DNA from: Rhodococcus sp. HM1
GTDB lineage: Bacteria; Actinomycetota; Actinomycetes; Mycobacteriales; Mycobacteriaceae
Assembly: GCF_023218075.1 (NCBI RefSeq)
Contig: NZ_JALPTB010000015.1
Coordinates: forward strand, 40,803-104,802
Length of the DNA: 64,000 nt
Direction: 5' to 3'
Shown here piece after piece: positions 1-8,418 of the stretch; the stretch's first letter is position 1, and every line of letters begins with the position of its first letter. A program made the translations under genes and the position numbers. The notes beneath the pieces were generated by a model. It searched no databases, was not told where the DNA came from, and saw only the letters and a list, made by a program, of their open reading frames with translations.

Positions 1-2
1 TG

Positions 3-71
3 CACGCCGCGGACGATTTGTGTGGGCTCGTGACCTCGACGAGCAATGTTCTCGTATTGGAGGCACCGTGA
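3..71 (+). CDS. C-terminal end of an upstream gene (partial)
   Basis: An open frame enters from the left edge and stops with TGA at 69-71. The stop overlaps the GTG start of the next gene as GTGA, the usual mark of translational coupling in such operons. About 22 codons are visible, ending in VLVLEAP. The family cannot be identified from so little. From the context it is probably another enzyme of the same CoA-thioester operon. Confidence 0.45.
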   Translation, partial: HAADDLCGLVTSTSNVLVLEAP

Positions 72-1234
72 AGGATCATGCAGTAATCAGCGGCGTCGGC
101 CTCACCAAGGCCACCTCACCGCGGCGTCAGACGATGTCGAAGTACGAGCTGTGCCGGTTGGCCGTCGACCGAGCGATCGAACATTCGGGTGTTTCCCGCG
201 GAGAGATCGACACAGTCATCATCGGTGACATCGCCGGGTTCGAGGCATCGAGTGTGTCGGCCAAGACGATCGCCCCTCATCTCGGACTCTCGCCCATGAC
301 GACCGTCATCCCGATTTCGACGGGCGGCACGTCGGGCGGTCACCTGCCCAACCAGGCGGCCACCTTGATCAAGGCGGGGTTCGCCGAGCGGGTGCTGTGC
401 GTCGCGCCGAATACGTTCGACGGCCCGGTCGATCTGCAAGCTGTGATCAACACGAACTCTCCGATGATCATGGAGCAGCCGCTCGGGATGGGCGCCTCGC
501 ATATGGGTGCGTTCTTTCCAGCCGCGTACCAGGAGACATACGGGATCAGCGACGAGGATCTGATGCTGATCGCGAAGAAGAACCGCGCAGATGCCGACTT
601 CAATCCGTACGCGCACGTAAACAGCACTCTCGATGACAAGCATGCAGATCGGATGATCTCCACCCCCCTGCGCCTGGGTATGACGTGCCCGGTGTCCTCG
701 GGAGCGATTGCGCTGGTCGTGACCGCAGAGAGCCTTGCGCGGGCAGAATCGCCGAATCCACTGGTGCGCATCTCCGCACACGGTTCCATCAGCGACGGCT
801 ACCTCGGCGGTAAGCGTCGCGATTTCTCCAAGTTCGAGGTCGTCGAAATCATGGCCCGCCGGGCGTACCGAGAGGCCCAGATCCTGAACCCGTTCGACGA
901 TTTCGATGTCGCCGAGCTGTTCAATCCGTTGGCGCCGATGGAGTACATGATGATGGAGGCTTTCGGGCTCTGCGAGTACGGGACGGCGCCGACGCTGGTC
1001 AAGGATGGAGCCACGCAATTCGGCGGAGCGCTGCCGGTGAACCTGTCGGGCGGCATCGTTTGCACGAACCCCGGGCTCGCGGGTCAGATCGCCCCTGTCG
1101 CCCACGTGGCCCTGCAGCTGATGGACCAATCGGTTACCCGCCAGGTCGAGGGCGCGAAGCGAGGCCTCGCACACAGCGCCGGCGGCACCTTCTTCCAGTT
1201 CCACACGGTAACCGTTATGGAGCAAGTTGCCTGA
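68..1234 (+). CDS. Thiolase-fold protein of the SCP-x/Ltp2 type, catalytic Cys and His missing
   Basis: 388-residue thiolase-superfamily protein, a normal length for the lipid-transfer/SCP-x group. The start is GTG at 68, behind GGAGG at 59-63 and overlapping the upstream stop; longer in-frame starts lack a ribosome site. Where a working thiolase has the NACAS-type nucleophile, residues 83-91 read ISTGGTSGG with no Cys. Where GHPxGATG is expected near the C-terminus the sequence is TNPGLAGQ, so the catalytic His is gone too. It is therefore unlikely to be thiolytic. Ltp2 of cholesterol degradation is a thiolase homologue that acts as a retro-aldolase with a DUF35 partner. Here a DUF35 gene follows directly, then a MaoC pair. 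I infer an aldolase cleaving a 3-hydroxyacyl-CoA side chain; the substrate is unknown. Confidence 0.8.
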   Translation: MKDHAVISGVGLTKATSPRRQTMSKYELCRLAVDRAIEHSGVSRGEIDTVIIGDIAGFEASSVSAKTIAPHLGLSPMTTVIPISTGGTSGGHLPNQAATLIKAGFAERVLCVAPNTFDGPVDLQAVINTNSPMIMEQPLGMGASHMGAFFPAAYQETYGISDEDLMLIAKKNRADADFNPYAHVNSTLDDKHADRMISTPLRLGMTCPVSSGAIALVVTAESLARAESPNPLVRISAHGSISDGYLGGKRRDFSKFEVVEIMARRAYREAQILNPFDDFDVAELFNPLAPMEYMMMEAFGLCEYGTAPTLVKDGATQFGGALPVNLSGGIVCTNPGLAGQIAPVAHVALQLMDQSVTRQVEGAKRGLAHSAGGTFFQFHTVTVMEQVA

Positions 1235-1279
1235 CGTGAGGCACGCAAGCAACTTCACTTCACACCAAAGGATGACACG

Positions 1280-1753
1280 ATGACTCAAACCACCACCTCC
1301 GACACCCTGATCCACGACGTCCACTGGGAGATCGACTACAAGGTTCGACTCGGACAGGCTTGGACCCGCTTCATGCGGGGCCTGCAGAACAAGGAACTGT
1401 GGGCCACCCGCACCAAGGACGGCGCACGCACGTACCTGCCTCCGCAGACCTACGACGAGGCGACCTTCGAACCGATCACCGAGTGGGTGCAGGTCGAGCC
1501 GGTAGGAACTCTGCGCGCGTCGACGATCGTTTACCAGGGCTTCGAAGGCGGCCCGACCGCGCCGTACGCCGTCGGAGCGATCGAGATCGACGGCACCGAT
1601 TCCCTTCTCATGCACTTCATCGGCGGAGTCGATCTGACCGATCCCGATGCGGCGCGCGCCCAGCTGCGCTCCGGGACGCGGGTACGTGCGGTGTGGGCCG
1701 ACGAACGTAATGCGGAGATCACGGACATCGCCCATTTCGCGGTCGAGGGCTGA
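1280..1753 (+). CDS. DUF35 OB-fold protein, zinc ligands absent
   Basis: 157-residue protein of the Zn-ribbon/OB-fold DUF35 type that accompanies SCP-x and Ltp2 proteins. The N-terminal helix (around WTRFMRGLQ) is followed by the segment where four cysteines normally make a rubredoxin-like ribbon. Here it reads ATRTKDGARTYLPPQ and the protein has no Cys at all. The C-terminal half is the beta-rich OB fold (TIVYQGFEGGP, VGAIEIDGTD). AAAGG lies ahead of the ATG. Forty-five bases separate it from the Ltp2-like gene, so the two are probably partners; in steroid degradation the DUF35 domain is needed for Ltp2 stability and activity. Loss of the zinc site is seen directly; its effect is unknown. 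Confidence 0.8.
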   Translation: MTQTTTSDTLIHDVHWEIDYKVRLGQAWTRFMRGLQNKELWATRTKDGARTYLPPQTYDEATFEPITEWVQVEPVGTLRASTIVYQGFEGGPTAPYAVGAIEIDGTDSLLMHFIGGVDLTDPDAARAQLRSGTRVRAVWADERNAEITDIAHFAVEG

Positions 1754-1755
1754 TC

Positions 1756-2223
1756 ATGCTCGCGGACGAGGGTGTCTTGCTGCTTCCGGACCTTCACGAG
1801 CTTCGTGAGCGTCTTGTCGGGCTGCGCTTTCCCGACGGAGTAACCGCAGTCCGCGAGCATGAAGCGTGGTTGGGCCACGAAGCCATGCTGGCTCCGGACG
1901 TCGACGGAGACCACCTACATCCTTTGTGGCCCCTCATCGTCGGTATGCGGGGGATGGGCACCAGTGTCTCCGAGCTGTGTGAGCTGGTCGGGAAGAGACC
2001 CGACGACGCCATCATGTTCGGCGAGCTCGAGATCAACCAAATCACGCCACTCGTAGTGGCGATGGTGTACACGGTGCGCGGCGAGATTCGCGACGTGGTT
2101 CGCCGCACGGGCAGACGGGCGGGGGTCTTCGACGTCGTCACCTTCGAGCTCGAGCTGTGCCCACCGTCCGGAGCGGTGGCGGCGACGGTAACCAATTCCT
2201 TTGTGTTCGTCAGGAGGACGTGA
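1756..2223 (+). CDS. MaoC-like hot-dog protein, N-terminal-type hydratase subunit
   Basis: 155 residues, starting two bases after the previous stop, with GAGGG about seven bases upstream of the ATG. The sequence pattern (VREHEAWLGHE, LWPLIVGMRGMGTSV, VVAMVYTVRGEIRDVVRRTG, FDVVTFELEL) fits the FAS1/MaoC N-terminal-type hot-dog domain. That domain usually lacks the catalytic Asp/His and pairs with a catalytic MaoC subunit. The next gene is such a subunit and overlaps this stop by one base, so a heterodimeric enoyl-CoA hydratase like ChsH1/ChsH2 is likely. The paired arrangement supports the call more than any single motif. Confidence 0.7.
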   Translation: MLADEGVLLLPDLHELRERLVGLRFPDGVTAVREHEAWLGHEAMLAPDVDGDHLHPLWPLIVGMRGMGTSVSELCELVGKRPDDAIMFGELEINQITPLVVAMVYTVRGEIRDVVRRTGRRAGVFDVVTFELELCPPSGAVAATVTNSFVFVRRT

Positions 2224-2642
2224 TGTCGACTGTCCGCGTCGGAACCGAGATTCCCCCGGTCCGCGTACGAGTCGAAGCGGAGCCGATGAAAGTCTTCACG
2301 CTGATCACCGACGACCCCAACCCCATTCACTGGAATCCGGACGCGGTCCGGGCCGCCGGCTTGGGGGAGCAAGTGATCAACCAAGGAGGACTCAATGTCG
2401 GCTACGTCCTCAATGCAGTAACCGCTTGGACGGGCTCTCGCAGCAGCATCGTCGGCACTCGAGTGCGATTTCTCGGAAACGCATTCGCCGGAGACGACCT
2501 CGTCGCCGGCGGAGAGGTGGCCGATGTGGACGAAGCCACGACGCCTCCCATCGCCACGTTGAATGTGTGGCTTCGCAGAACAGACGGTGCCGAACTGGTG
2601 GCCGGAACTGTCACCGTCCGTCTCCCCGATCCTCGAAAGTGA
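2223..2642 (+). CDS. MaoC-family enoyl-CoA hydratase, catalytic subunit
   Basis: 139-residue single hot-dog protein. The start is ATG at 2223, overlapping the previous TGA by one base and preceded by AGGAGG at 2212-2217. The hydratase-2 signature is present as DDPNPIHWNP (residues 30-39), giving the Asp and His that add water across a trans-2-enoyl-CoA. The following helix contains the Gly-rich GGLNVGYVL. It should hydrate an unsaturated CoA ester to the 3-hydroxyacyl-CoA, which the adjacent Ltp2-like protein could cleave by retro-aldol chemistry. Substrate unknown. Confidence 0.82.
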   Translation: MSTVRVGTEIPPVRVRVEAEPMKVFTLITDDPNPIHWNPDAVRAAGLGEQVINQGGLNVGYVLNAVTAWTGSRSSIVGTRVRFLGNAFAGDDLVAGGEVADVDEATTPPIATLNVWLRRTDGAELVAGTVTVRLPDPRK

Positions 2643-2649
2643 GACCCCC

Positions 2650-4209
2650 ATGCGTCAATCCTTACGCGACGCGTTCGATCACTCGTTGAAGCTGAATGCG
2701 GACACGGTCGCGATCGAGTTCGATGAGCAGCGCATCACGTACGCCGAACTCGACCACTGGGCGGCCGCGGTCGCTGCGCAACTGTCCGGGCTCGGCGTCG
2801 GTCCTGGTGATCCGGTCGCGATCTACCTGCACAACTGCCCGGCGTTTTTCGCCGTCGATATCGCGATCGCTCGCCTCGGCGCGGTGAAGGTTCCCCTCAA
2901 TTACATGCTGCCGATCGGAACGATCGGACACTGCCTGCGCTCGGCCCGCGTCCAGGTCATGGTGACCGGCACACGGTTGGCCGAAGCGGCACGTTCGGCC
3001 GCGGCGGATCTACCGGACCTGATCGTGCTCGAAGCAACCGAAGACAAGCTCGCGGCTGCGGTGTCCACGAGTGTCCTGGTCGGACAGCCGGATCCAGATG
3101 CCCAGATCGCGCCGGTACCTGCCCAGGGTAATGCGGTGACACCGGAAAGCCCTGCCGCTCTGTACTTCACCGGTGGTACCACCGGTCTGCCGAAGGGGGT
3201 TCTGCACAGTCAGCAATCGACCCTGGCGCTTCACTACGCGCAACTTCTCGAAGCAGAAATTCTGCAGGACGAGCGGCTGCTGTTGATGACACCGCTCGCC
3301 CACGCGGCAGGTCTGTTCGGTCAATCCGCACTCATTCGAGGCGCGACAATCGTGTTGACAGACGGATTCGACGCCGAGTCCACGGCACAACTGTTGACAG
3401 AGGCCGGCATCACCTGGGTCTTCCTTGTCCCCACGATGATCTATCGACTGATCGATGTTCTCGAGGGAACTGAGCGGGACCTGTCGCTGCGCACCATCGT
3501 CTACGGTGCGGCGCCGATCGCCCCCTCGCGTTTGGAGCAGGCGTTGGCGGTGTTCGGGCAGGTCTTCGTGCAGCTCTACGGGCAGACGGAGTCGCCGAAC
3601 TGGGGGACCCGGCTGGCGAAGAAGGACCACGACGTGGCCCGTCCTCATCTGCTCGGTTCGTGCGGCCAGGCCTCGATCATGGCCGATGTCAAGATCGTCG
3701 ATGATTCCGGTCGGTCGCTGGGACCGAACGAAACCGGTGAGATCTGTCTACGCACTCCTTACCTTCTCGATCGGTATGTCGACGCCCCTGAGGCAACCAG
3801 CGAGAAGTTCTTGGACGGGTGGATCAGAACCGGCGACATCGGAACGCTCGACTCAGCCGGCTATCTGTATCTCCTCGACCGTAAATCCGACATGGTGATA
3901 TCCGGGGGAATGAACGTGTACTGCCGCGAAGTCGAAGATGTACTGACCACCCATCCGTCAATCAAGGACGTGGCAGTAATCGGTATTCCACATCCGGACT
4001 GGGGTGAGTCCGTCCACGCCGTGGTGGTACCGGGTGATCGCTTCGACGCGCAGGAAGTCATCGAGTGGACCCGGGGTCGGCTGGCTGCGTACGCACGTCC
4101 GAAAACCATCGAGGTCGTCGATTCCCTTCCTGAGACACCGTTCGGGAAGGTCGACAAGAAGGTTCTACGCGCACCCCACTGGGCCGATCAAGTGCGGGCG
4201 ATCGGATGA
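2650..4209 (+). CDS. Class I acyl-CoA ligase (AMP-forming)
   Basis: 519-residue adenylate-forming enzyme of normal length. It starts at ATG 2650, seven bases after the MaoC stop. All core motifs are present: the P-loop YFTGGTTGLPKG, the A5 motif LYGQTES, the hinge region RTGDIG with LLDRKSDMVISGGMNVYC, and the C-terminal GKVDKKVLR with the catalytic Lys. It activates a carboxylic acid with ATP and CoA, supplying the operon with its CoA thioester. The stop overlaps the next start as ATGA, so it is co-translated with the second DUF35 gene. Chain length and ring specificity cannot be read from the sequence. Confidence 0.88.
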   Translation: MRQSLRDAFDHSLKLNADTVAIEFDEQRITYAELDHWAAAVAAQLSGLGVGPGDPVAIYLHNCPAFFAVDIAIARLGAVKVPLNYMLPIGTIGHCLRSARVQVMVTGTRLAEAARSAAADLPDLIVLEATEDKLAAAVSTSVLVGQPDPDAQIAPVPAQGNAVTPESPAALYFTGGTTGLPKGVLHSQQSTLALHYAQLLEAEILQDERLLLMTPLAHAAGLFGQSALIRGATIVLTDGFDAESTAQLLTEAGITWVFLVPTMIYRLIDVLEGTERDLSLRTIVYGAAPIAPSRLEQALAVFGQVFVQLYGQTESPNWGTRLAKKDHDVARPHLLGSCGQASIMADVKIVDDSGRSLGPNETGEICLRTPYLLDRYVDAPEATSEKFLDGWIRTGDIGTLDSAGYLYLLDRKSDMVISGGMNVYCREVEDVLTTHPSIKDVAVIGIPHPDWGESVHAVVVPGDRFDAQEVIEWTRGRLAAYARPKTIEVVDSLPETPFGKVDKKVLRAPHWADQVRAIG

Positions 4210-4580
4210 ACACGCCCGCACTCGGTCCCGACCCGCGACCACAACTGAGTCCCGATTCACCAACACCGAAAATCAAGGGGTGGATCTGCGAGAAATGCCA
4301 TCATCCACTCGCGTTACCCGCCCCCTGGTGTCCGCTGTGCCACGGCGCTCTCCACGATGCGCAGTGGGGGCCGTCAGGACAGGTCTGGTCCTCGACCGTG
4401 CTTCGGGTTCCGCTCCCGGGCAGGACACCGCCTCTGATGCTTGCCTATGTGGATCTGGATGACGGTCCGCGTGTCCTGGGGCACGTTTCGAGCGAGACCG
4501 TTGAGCGATTGCATGTGGGTGAGCGCGTCACGCTTGTCGGCGCGTCGCCCGACGGCGATCTGCTGTTCGTCACCGAATGA
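4206..4580 (+). CDS. DUF35 zinc-ribbon/OB-fold protein
   Basis: 124 residues; ATGA overlap with the ligase gene. It keeps the rubredoxin-like ribbon as CEKCHHPLALPAPWCPLCHG, with two CxxC pairs, then an OB fold (SSTVLRVPLPG, LMLAYVDLDDGPRVLGHV). It lies 29 bases before an intact thiolase and is most likely its partner. In bacteria such DUF35 proteins bind CoA esters or stabilise the thiolase. It contrasts with the cysteine-less DUF35 protein at 1280, so the operon carries two different thiolase/DUF35 couples. Confidence 0.82.
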   Translation: MNTPALGPDPRPQLSPDSPTPKIKGWICEKCHHPLALPAPWCPLCHGALHDAQWGPSGQVWSSTVLRVPLPGRTPPLMLAYVDLDDGPRVLGHVSSETVERLHVGERVTLVGASPDGDLLFVTE

Positions 4581-4609
4581 GTTGAGACCTAACAGGAAGG
4601 ATCCACGCT

Positions 4610-5734
4610 GTGGACGCATTCATCAGGGGTGTAGGCACCTCGCTCTTCGGTAAACAACCCGAGCTCACCGCATCGGAACTGATCTGGACGGCTGTGACGG
4701 AGGCGCTGTCAGACGCCGAGCTCGAGCTGCCCGAAGCCGTCTATGTCGGTACGTGCTTCGGCGAGCCCGGCATTGCGCAGCGCGCGCTGCACCGCATGGG
4801 CATCACCGGATTGCCTATCACTGTTATGGAAAACGCTTGTGCAAGTTCGACACATGCGTTTCACGAGGCAAGTTCGGCAGTGGACTCCGGTCGATACTCC
4901 AACGTGCTTGTCGTCGGTGTCGAACACCTGACGTCGCGCTTTTCCGGTGCAATTCCGGTGGATCCCCGCGATTTCGAGGGCAGGGCAGGCCTCGGTCTTC
5001 CCGCACTGTATGCGATGTCGGCTGCCCGGTACCAAGACCGGTACGGTGTCACGCCCGAACAGCTCGCGGCGATCTCGGTGAAGAACCACGCACACGGAAT
5101 GCACAATCCCCGTGCCCAACACCGCGCTCCCGTCACGATCGAGCAGGTACTGAAGTCACGGATGATCTCCGATCCGCTGACGCTTCTGCAGTGCTGTGCG
5201 ATCGCGGACGGCGCCGGAGCAGTCGTCATCGGCAACACCAGACGCTCCTCGCGAGATATCAAGGTCCGCGGAAGTGCTATGCAAACCGGTGGACTGTGGA
5301 ACCACGCAACCGAGAACGTGTGGGGCCACGATCTGATCGCGGCCACCGCAGCCAGTGCCTATGATGCAGCGGGAGTGCAGATCGAGGACATCGACGTCAT
5401 CGAACTTCACGATGCTTTCACCATCGGTGAGATCGTCACGACCGAAGCCCTCGGCATGGCGCCGCTCGGTGAAGGGGCATCGTTGGCCACCGGTGGTCAC
5501 ACGGCACTCGGCGGAGCACAACCTGTCAATCCGTCCGGTGGACTGCTGTCGCGAGGTCACCCGCTCGGTGCCACCGGGACCGCGCAGGTCGCCGAACTCG
5601 TGTGGCAACTACGCGGGGAGGCGGGCGAGCGGCAGGTACCCGGCGCGCGACTGGGCCTGTTGGAGACGATGGGCGGCGGAGCCGGTGGTGTCGACGGCAA
5701 TGCCTGCGTCGTCTCGGTGCTCGAGGGCAACTGA
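4610..5734 (+). CDS. SCP-x type thiolase (acetyl-CoA acyltransferase-like), active site intact
   Basis: 374-residue thiolase with a GTG start behind AGGAAGG. The nucleophile is in MENACASS, Cys about residue 77. ELHDAF (about 264) and GHPLGATG near the C-terminus carry the other two catalytic elements, so it should be able to cleave a 3-ketoacyl-CoA with CoA. It is the functional counterpart of the degenerate thiolase at 68-1234. Together with the preceding DUF35 protein it probably performs the terminal thiolytic step. Family members also act on steroid side chains and branched substrates, so the exact ketoacyl-CoA is open. Confidence 0.88.
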   Translation: MDAFIRGVGTSLFGKQPELTASELIWTAVTEALSDAELELPEAVYVGTCFGEPGIAQRALHRMGITGLPITVMENACASSTHAFHEASSAVDSGRYSNVLVVGVEHLTSRFSGAIPVDPRDFEGRAGLGLPALYAMSAARYQDRYGVTPEQLAAISVKNHAHGMHNPRAQHRAPVTIEQVLKSRMISDPLTLLQCCAIADGAGAVVIGNTRRSSRDIKVRGSAMQTGGLWNHATENVWGHDLIAATAASAYDAAGVQIEDIDVIELHDAFTIGEIVTTEALGMAPLGEGASLATGGHTALGGAQPVNPSGGLLSRGHPLGATGTAQVAELVWQLRGEAGERQVPGARLGLLETMGGGAGGVDGNACVVSVLEGN

Positions 5735-5775
5735 GACTGCGCGGCCATGGATCAGAGACTCCGGAGAACCGACAC

Positions 5776-6795
5776 GTGATATTCGACGCGATGCTGCCCG
5801 ACACCGTCGACAGCGCAGAGGACAGTGCCGTACAGGAACGTGCGGGATTTGGGACGACGTGGACGACCGAGACGTCCCAGGATCCGTTCATTCACCTCAC
5901 TCTCGCCGCCGAGCGAACGTCGACAATCGGTCTCGGCACTGCGGTTGCCATCGCTTTCGCGCGAAATCCGATGTCGACCGCGCTGACCGCGAACCACCTG
6001 CATCAGGTTTCCGGTGGAAGGCTCCTGCTCGGCTTGGGTACCCAGGTCAAGGCGCATATCGAACGGCGCTTCAGCATGCCGTGGAGCCATCCGGCAGCAA
6101 GGATGCGTGAATACGTACTGGCGCTGAGGGCGATCTGGAACTGCTGGAATTCGGGAGAGGCGCTCGTCTTCGACGGGCGTTTCTACCAGCATTCACTCAT
6201 GCCGCCGCTCTTCGATCCCGGCCCCAACCCCTTCGGCGCGCCCCCGGTATACGTCGCAGGAGTGGGCGAACGCATGGCTGCCGTGGCCGGTGAAGTTGCC
6301 GACGGGTTCCTGGCCCCGCCGTTGGCGACGGCCGCCTATCTCCGACAGGTGCTGCTCCCTGCCGTAGCAGTGGGAAGTGCGCGATCGAACGATGTGGTGA
6401 CCTCGACCTTCCAAACCTGTGCGATGCCGTTGGTCGCAACCGGTTGTGGTCCGGCCGAGCTGGATGCAGCGATCGAGGCGACACGCGCGCGCCTCGCGTT
6501 CTATGCGTCGACGCCGGCGTACCGCACCATTCTGCAATTGCATGGATGGGCCCACGTAAGTGAGCAGTTGGGCGACTGCGCCAAGCGGCACGAGTGGTCG
6601 GCGATGCCGCAGTTCATTACCGACACGATGCTCGATACGTTCGCTACCGTGGCGTCCCCGGGAGAGGTCACGACGGCTCTCCGTAAGCGATACGAGGGGA
6701 TAGCCGACCGAGTCATCATGTACCCCGTGCAACCGTGGTCGGCTGCGTTGACTGCTGAGGTGCTTCGATCGTCGAGTCGAGCAGACTCGAACTGA
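5776..6795 (+). CDS. LLM-class flavin/F420-dependent oxidoreductase
   Basis: 339-residue luciferase-like protein with a GTG start at 5776 preceded by GGAG. The (beta/alpha)8 hallmarks are clear: GLGTAVAIAFARNP, the HLHQVSGGRLLLGLGTQV segment, and YVLALRAIWNCW followed by the FDGRFYQHSLM loop. It resembles the F420-dependent TIGR03617 subfamily common in mycobacteria and rhodococci more than true FMN luciferases, but cofactor choice is an inference. It is the last gene of the operon. The final SN-stop codons lie inside a 29-bp sequence that is repeated 3.5 kb downstream, so its natural terminator has been displaced by an insertion. Confidence 0.85.
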   Translation: MIFDAMLPDTVDSAEDSAVQERAGFGTTWTTETSQDPFIHLTLAAERTSTIGLGTAVAIAFARNPMSTALTANHLHQVSGGRLLLGLGTQVKAHIERRFSMPWSHPAARMREYVLALRAIWNCWNSGEALVFDGRFYQHSLMPPLFDPGPNPFGAPPVYVAGVGERMAAVAGEVADGFLAPPLATAAYLRQVLLPAVAVGSARSNDVVTSTFQTCAMPLVATGCGPAELDAAIEATRARLAFYASTPAYRTILQLHGWAHVSEQLGDCAKRHEWSAMPQFITDTMLDTFATVASPGEVTTALRKRYEGIADRVIMYPVQPWSAALTAEVLRSSSRADSN

Positions 6796-6815
6796 CGGTA
6801 GAGATACAGGAAAGC
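6787..6815 (+). repeat. 29-bp direct repeat, left copy
   Basis: The sequence begins TCGAACTGACGGTAGAGATA and ends in CAGGAAAGC. It is identical to 10308-10336. It covers the last codons and stop of the oxidoreductase gene. At the right copy the terminator hairpin follows; here unrelated DNA follows. The two copies bracket the block of IS110-type sequences. Confidence 0.9.
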
Positions 6816-6954
6816 CCCGAGTTGGCTCATTTCGTTAGACGATATGAGGGGTTGGGCTGGGGCCTCACTGACCGGAAAATGATTTGGGGAGTGGGCGCAC
6901 GACGGTAGCGGGTGAACGGTCCCCGCTGTTGCTGATTGTGGATGTGGGATCGGT

Positions 6955-7893
6955 TCAGGCCGCGGGTTCGAGGCTGACGGTGTACCCGAGCACGGCGAGC
7001 TGGCGGATGTGGTCACGGATCCTTCGCTGGGTGTTGATCTTGCTGGTGTAGTAGTCGACTCCGAGGTCGTGGAAGCGGGCGGTGGGGTCGACGAGCAGGT
7101 GCCAGACGGTGACGAGGATGGAGCGTGCGATGGCGACGAGCGCTGTGAGCTTGCCGCGGCGTTTGACCAATCGCCGGTAGCGTTCTCCGAGGAAGGTGTC
7201 GGTGCGGGCAGCCGCTGCGGCGGCCTCGCCGAGAGCTCCCTCAAGGTAGGGATTGCCCCTGCCGGGCGTGCCGGAGCGTATTTTGGGGCCGGACTGGACC
7301 GTGCACGGGCAGATCTTGGTCCAGGACACCAGGTGTGCGGGCGTGGGGAAGCGGGTCATGTCCAGGCCGATCTCGGCGACGATGACCTGCGCCCGAGGGT
7401 CCGATGCCCGGGATTTCGTCGAGACGCTCGAGCGCGGTGAGCCCGGCGGCGATGCGGCATGGAGAACCTGCGTCGCTCGGGCCGGTGACGGGGGTGTCCG
7501 TAGCGCTGTCCGGGTCGGGCACCATCGTGGCCATCGTCGCGAGCAGTTATTCGATGCGAGTGGTCAGGGTGGCGATCTGGTCGGACAACGCGTCGATCTG
7601 ATCGAGCAGTATCCGGGCCAGTTCGGCGTGATGGTCGTCGAACCGGCCGGTCAGCGACTCGACGAGGGCGGCCTTCTTGGTTCGCATCCGTCCGCGGGCC
7701 AGCTCGGCGAGCCGGCGCGGATCGCGCTCGCCGCCGATCAGGGCCTCGAGCATGTCCCTCACCGAGCGGGAGTCGATGCTCGACGCCACCGACGACACCT
7801 TGATCAGGGGCGTCCTCGAGCAGTTTCTCGAGCCGCTGCCAGTGCCGGGTGCGTTCCCTGGTCAGATCGATCCGCAGCCCGGTGGTAACCCGG
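6955..7893 (-). pseudogene. IS110-family transposase remnant, frameshifted, with an in-frame stop
   Basis: Reading leftward, pieces of one transposase lie in different frames. First comes TTGLRIDLTRERTRHWQRLE (about 7885-7810), then the coiled segment around ALIGGERDPRRLAELARGRM (7798-7547). A TAA at 7549-7547 interrupts the frame before LLATMVPDPDSA. Next is LTALERLDEIPGIGP, the helix-hairpin-helix that opens the Transposase_20 domain. After another frameshift the C-terminal part (VKRRGKLTALVAIARSIL) ends at 6955. The N-terminal DEDD domain is missing because the left part abuts another transposase fragment on the opposite strand at about 7893. It cannot encode a working enzyme. Confidence 0.75.
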
Positions 7894-8315
7894 CTCGGGT
7901 GCCTGCGCGGAGTGTCCACACTGACCGCGTTCGGGTTGGCCGTCGAGATCGGCGACTGGACGCGCCTGACCGGCCGCTCGATCGGCGCCTACCTGGGACT
8001 GGTGCCCAGCGAATCCTCGTCGGGCGCGATACGGTCACAAGGAGCGATCGCCAAGACCGGCAACGGGCACGCGCGTCGGCTGCTGATCCAGGCCGCCTGG
8101 CAACACCGTCGCCCATATCGTCCCGGGGTGGCTCTGCGGCGGCGATGGGACCACGCCTTCCCGGCCGCCCGGGCCCGTGGTCAGCAGGGTAACCGGCGCC
8201 TGCACGCGCGGTGGAACGACTTCGAGCATCGGCGTAAGCGGCCGGCGGTGGCCACACCGCGATTGCCCGGGAACTCGCCGGTTGGTGCTGGTCACTGGCC
8301 GTCCTCGACGACTGA
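7894..8315 (+). pseudogene. C-terminal fragment of a second IS110/IS116-type transposase
   Basis: The frame opens abruptly at the junction with the minus-strand remnant and reads LRGVSTLTAFGLAVEIGDW, GAYLGLVPSESSSG, AIAKTGNGHARRLLIQAAW: the Transposase_20 C-terminal domain. Near 8240 a one-base shift is needed to continue into IARELAGWCWSLAVLDD and the natural stop at 8313-8315. The N-terminal catalytic half is absent. The head-to-head junction with the previous remnant suggests that one element inserted into the other. Confidence 0.7.
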
Positions 8316-8373
8316 GACGGGGGACGCCACGAGCATTCCTCGAGGCCCCGATCCTGATCGTCACTCGCCGGGC

Positions 8374-8418
8374 GGCAAGGTCGGATCTCCTCGCTGCGCT
8401 GCGGAGACTCCGCCTTGC
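8374..8418. repeat. REP-like hairpin
   Basis: GGCAAGG (8374-8380) pairs with CCTTGC (8413-8418), and an inner stem TCTCC/GGAGA encloses the core TCCTCGCTGCGCTGCGG (8388-8404). The same 17-base core recurs at 10150-10166 in another hairpin. This looks like a dispersed extragenic palindrome rather than a gene-specific terminator. Confidence 0.5.

Noticed and set aside
116..1735. Minus-strand frame of 539 codons opposite the Ltp2-like and DUF35 genes
   Set aside because: Shadow of well-supported plus-strand genes; no domain found.
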